A stretch of DNA of 64,000 nt from Terribacillus sp. FSL K6-0262. GTDB taxonomy: Bacteria > Bacillota > Bacilli > Bacillales > Amphibacillaceae. The notes beneath the pieces are model-generated. The model had not been told where the DNA came from and ran no database searches. It was given only the letters and a program-made list of their open reading frames with translations. How positions within the stretch are numbered: position 1 is the stretch's first letter; the number at the start of each line of letters is the position of its first letter. A program made the position numbers and the translations under genes. Shown here in pieces: positions 63,137 through 64,000 of the stretch. The DNA lies in contig NZ_CP150277.1 of the NCBI RefSeq assembly GCF_037977385.1, forward strand, positions 2,581,001 to 2,645,000, read 5' to 3'.

Positions 63137-63892
63137 ATGGTCACAATGAAACAGCCAGAGCCGTTCACATTCGAGGGGAAAGGAGATCGCGCTGTGCTGC
63201 TGCTGCATGGTTTCACCGGCCATTCAGCGGATGTCCGGATGATGGGGCGTTTTCTTGCAGGCAAAGGGTATACCGCTCACGCGCCTATCTATCGCGGACA
63301 TGGGAAAACACCGGATGATATCGTCGCTTCCAATTCTGATGAATGGTGGGAGGATGTACAGAATGCTTATCGGTATCTGAAGGATAAGGGATATGAAAAG
63401 ATTGCTGTAGCTGGTTTGTCACTGGGCGGGGTACTCAGCTTGAAGCTGGCCTACTCCTATCCGGTGAAGGGCGTCATCACGATGTGTTCGCCGATGTTTT
63501 TCGATAATGAAGCCCAACTGAACAAAGGCTTCAAGCTATATGCGAAACAGCATAAACAGCTGCAGGGAAAAGATGAGCAGACCATCGAACAGGAATTGGC
63601 AGAATTGATGGAGGCGCCCGCGACTGCAGATATGTTTCAGCGCCTGGGGGCCTTCATCACGGATGTAAGCAAGCATGTCGACGAAATCTACGCACCTCTT
63701 TTCGTGGTACAAGCTACAGAAGATCAAATGATCAATACGGATAGTGCCAACTATATTTATGAAAACGCGGAATCCGATTGGAAGGAGATCAAGTGGTACG
63801 AGAATTCTTCCCACGTGATTACGATGGGAAAAGAAAAAGAGCAGCTGCATGAGGATGTATATCAGTTTCTCGAATCGCTTGATTGGGAATAG
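63137..63892 (+). CDS. est: carboxylesterase (Est30/YvaK-like), second copy
   Basis: This 251-residue alpha/beta hydrolase has the oxyanion HGFTGH near residue 24, the nucleophile in GLSLGG (about S96), the acid residue in QATEDQMI and the histidine in SSHVITM. It hydrolyses short-chain esters. Location between secG and rnr is that of B. subtilis yvaK and of Geobacillus Est30. The start follows ACAGGGGAG. It is a paralogue of the protein encoded at 51653, with clear differences. Confidence 0.93.
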   Translation: MVTMKQPEPFTFEGKGDRAVLLLHGFTGHSADVRMMGRFLAGKGYTAHAPIYRGHGKTPDDIVASNSDEWWEDVQNAYRYLKDKGYEKIAVAGLSLGGVLSLKLAYSYPVKGVITMCSPMFFDNEAQLNKGFKLYAKQHKQLQGKDEQTIEQELAELMEAPATADMFQRLGAFITDVSKHVDEIYAPLFVVQATEDQMINTDSANYIYENAESDWKEIKWYENSSHVITMGKEKEQLHEDVYQFLESLDWE

Positions 63893-63934
63893 TTCATACT
63901 AGATGAAAAAAGCCGAAAAGAAGGTGAAGCAATA

Positions 63935-64000
63935 ATGGACGAAATAAAGCAGAAGATATTGGCTTATTTCAAAGAAAACGCGGCTAAGCCGTTGACAGTC
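63935..64000 (+). CDS. rnr: ribonuclease R, N-terminal fragment
   Basis: Only the first 22 codons are inside the window. They read as the RNase R N-terminal helical domain (ILAYFKENAAKPLTV), which fits the secG-est-rnr order of Bacillus. GAAGGTGAAG lies before the ATG. RNase R is a processive 3'-5' exoribonuclease that degrades structured RNA and works with SmpB/tmRNA. Confidence 0.8.
   Translation, partial: MDEIKQKILAYFKENAAKPLTV

Overview
The window is a single contiguous chromosomal segment of a low-to-moderate GC, endospore-forming member of the Bacillaceae. The evidence is Bacillus-type gene order and families: a whiA/crh cluster, cggR-gapA-pgk-tpiA-gpmI-eno, S-box riboswitches, a CtsR operator at clpP, and an HPr/Crh pair. 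The mix of two manganese catalases, a class A lipo-beta-lactamase with divergent blaR1-blaI, and TRAP and acid-sugar catabolism fits Terribacillus or a close relative, but that genus call is inference. No insertion sequence, CRISPR array, rRNA operon or intact prophage is visible.

Layout: 1-732 is the 3' end of glpD. 851-8619 is a housekeeping run: a TPR protein, trxB, a Nudix hydrolase, rapZ, yvcK, whiA, crh, sppA and an RDD membrane protein. A very short C-rich candidate small RNA sits after trxB. clpP follows on the minus strand under a CtsR box, then a manganese catalase, a tRNA-Arg and a few small poorly conserved genes. 11686-22565 is a catabolic island: a GntR regulator, a Gfo/Idh dehydrogenase, a TRAP transporter, a TIM-barrel isomerase, a citryl-CoA-lyase-like enzyme, an aldehyde dehydrogenase, a ThDP enzyme and a class III CoA-transferase. 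Its substrate cannot be read from sequence. 22813-28806 is mixed: an MFS exporter, a second manganese catalase, an orphan phage-type holin with a broken lipoprotein gene, a GNAT enzyme, two small acidic proteins and the PII-AmtB ammonium genes.

29131-36875 begins with an unassigned structured RNA. A sulfur operon follows, with two SAM (S-box) riboswitches: metX, metY fused to a CoA-binding domain, an SsuABC-type sulfonate importer and an acetyl-CoA-synthetase-like enzyme. MetX consumes acetyl-CoA and MetY releases acetate, so the synthetase could close an acetate-recycling loop. 36973-42598 is an acid-sugar module: a KdgT-type permease, a PrpR_N/AAA+ regulator lacking GAFTGA, a DUF1537 kinase and PdxA2. 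D-threonate is the most economical predicted substrate. A MATE exporter follows. 44346-51481 is the central glycolytic operon with its CggR operator.

51653-56878 carries an Est30-like esterase, a short-chain dehydrogenase and the inducible beta-lactamase island. 56926-62570 (minus strand) is a joined fruR-fruK-fruA-ptsH-ptsI locus, so the general PTS proteins lie downstream of the fructose genes. They have their own promoter followed by a tandem cre-like repeat. secG, a second esterase and the start of rnr close the window. Carbon catabolite control is a theme: cre-like sites occur at the TRAP island, the acid-sugar module and both PTS promoters, and HPr, EI and Crh are all encoded here.
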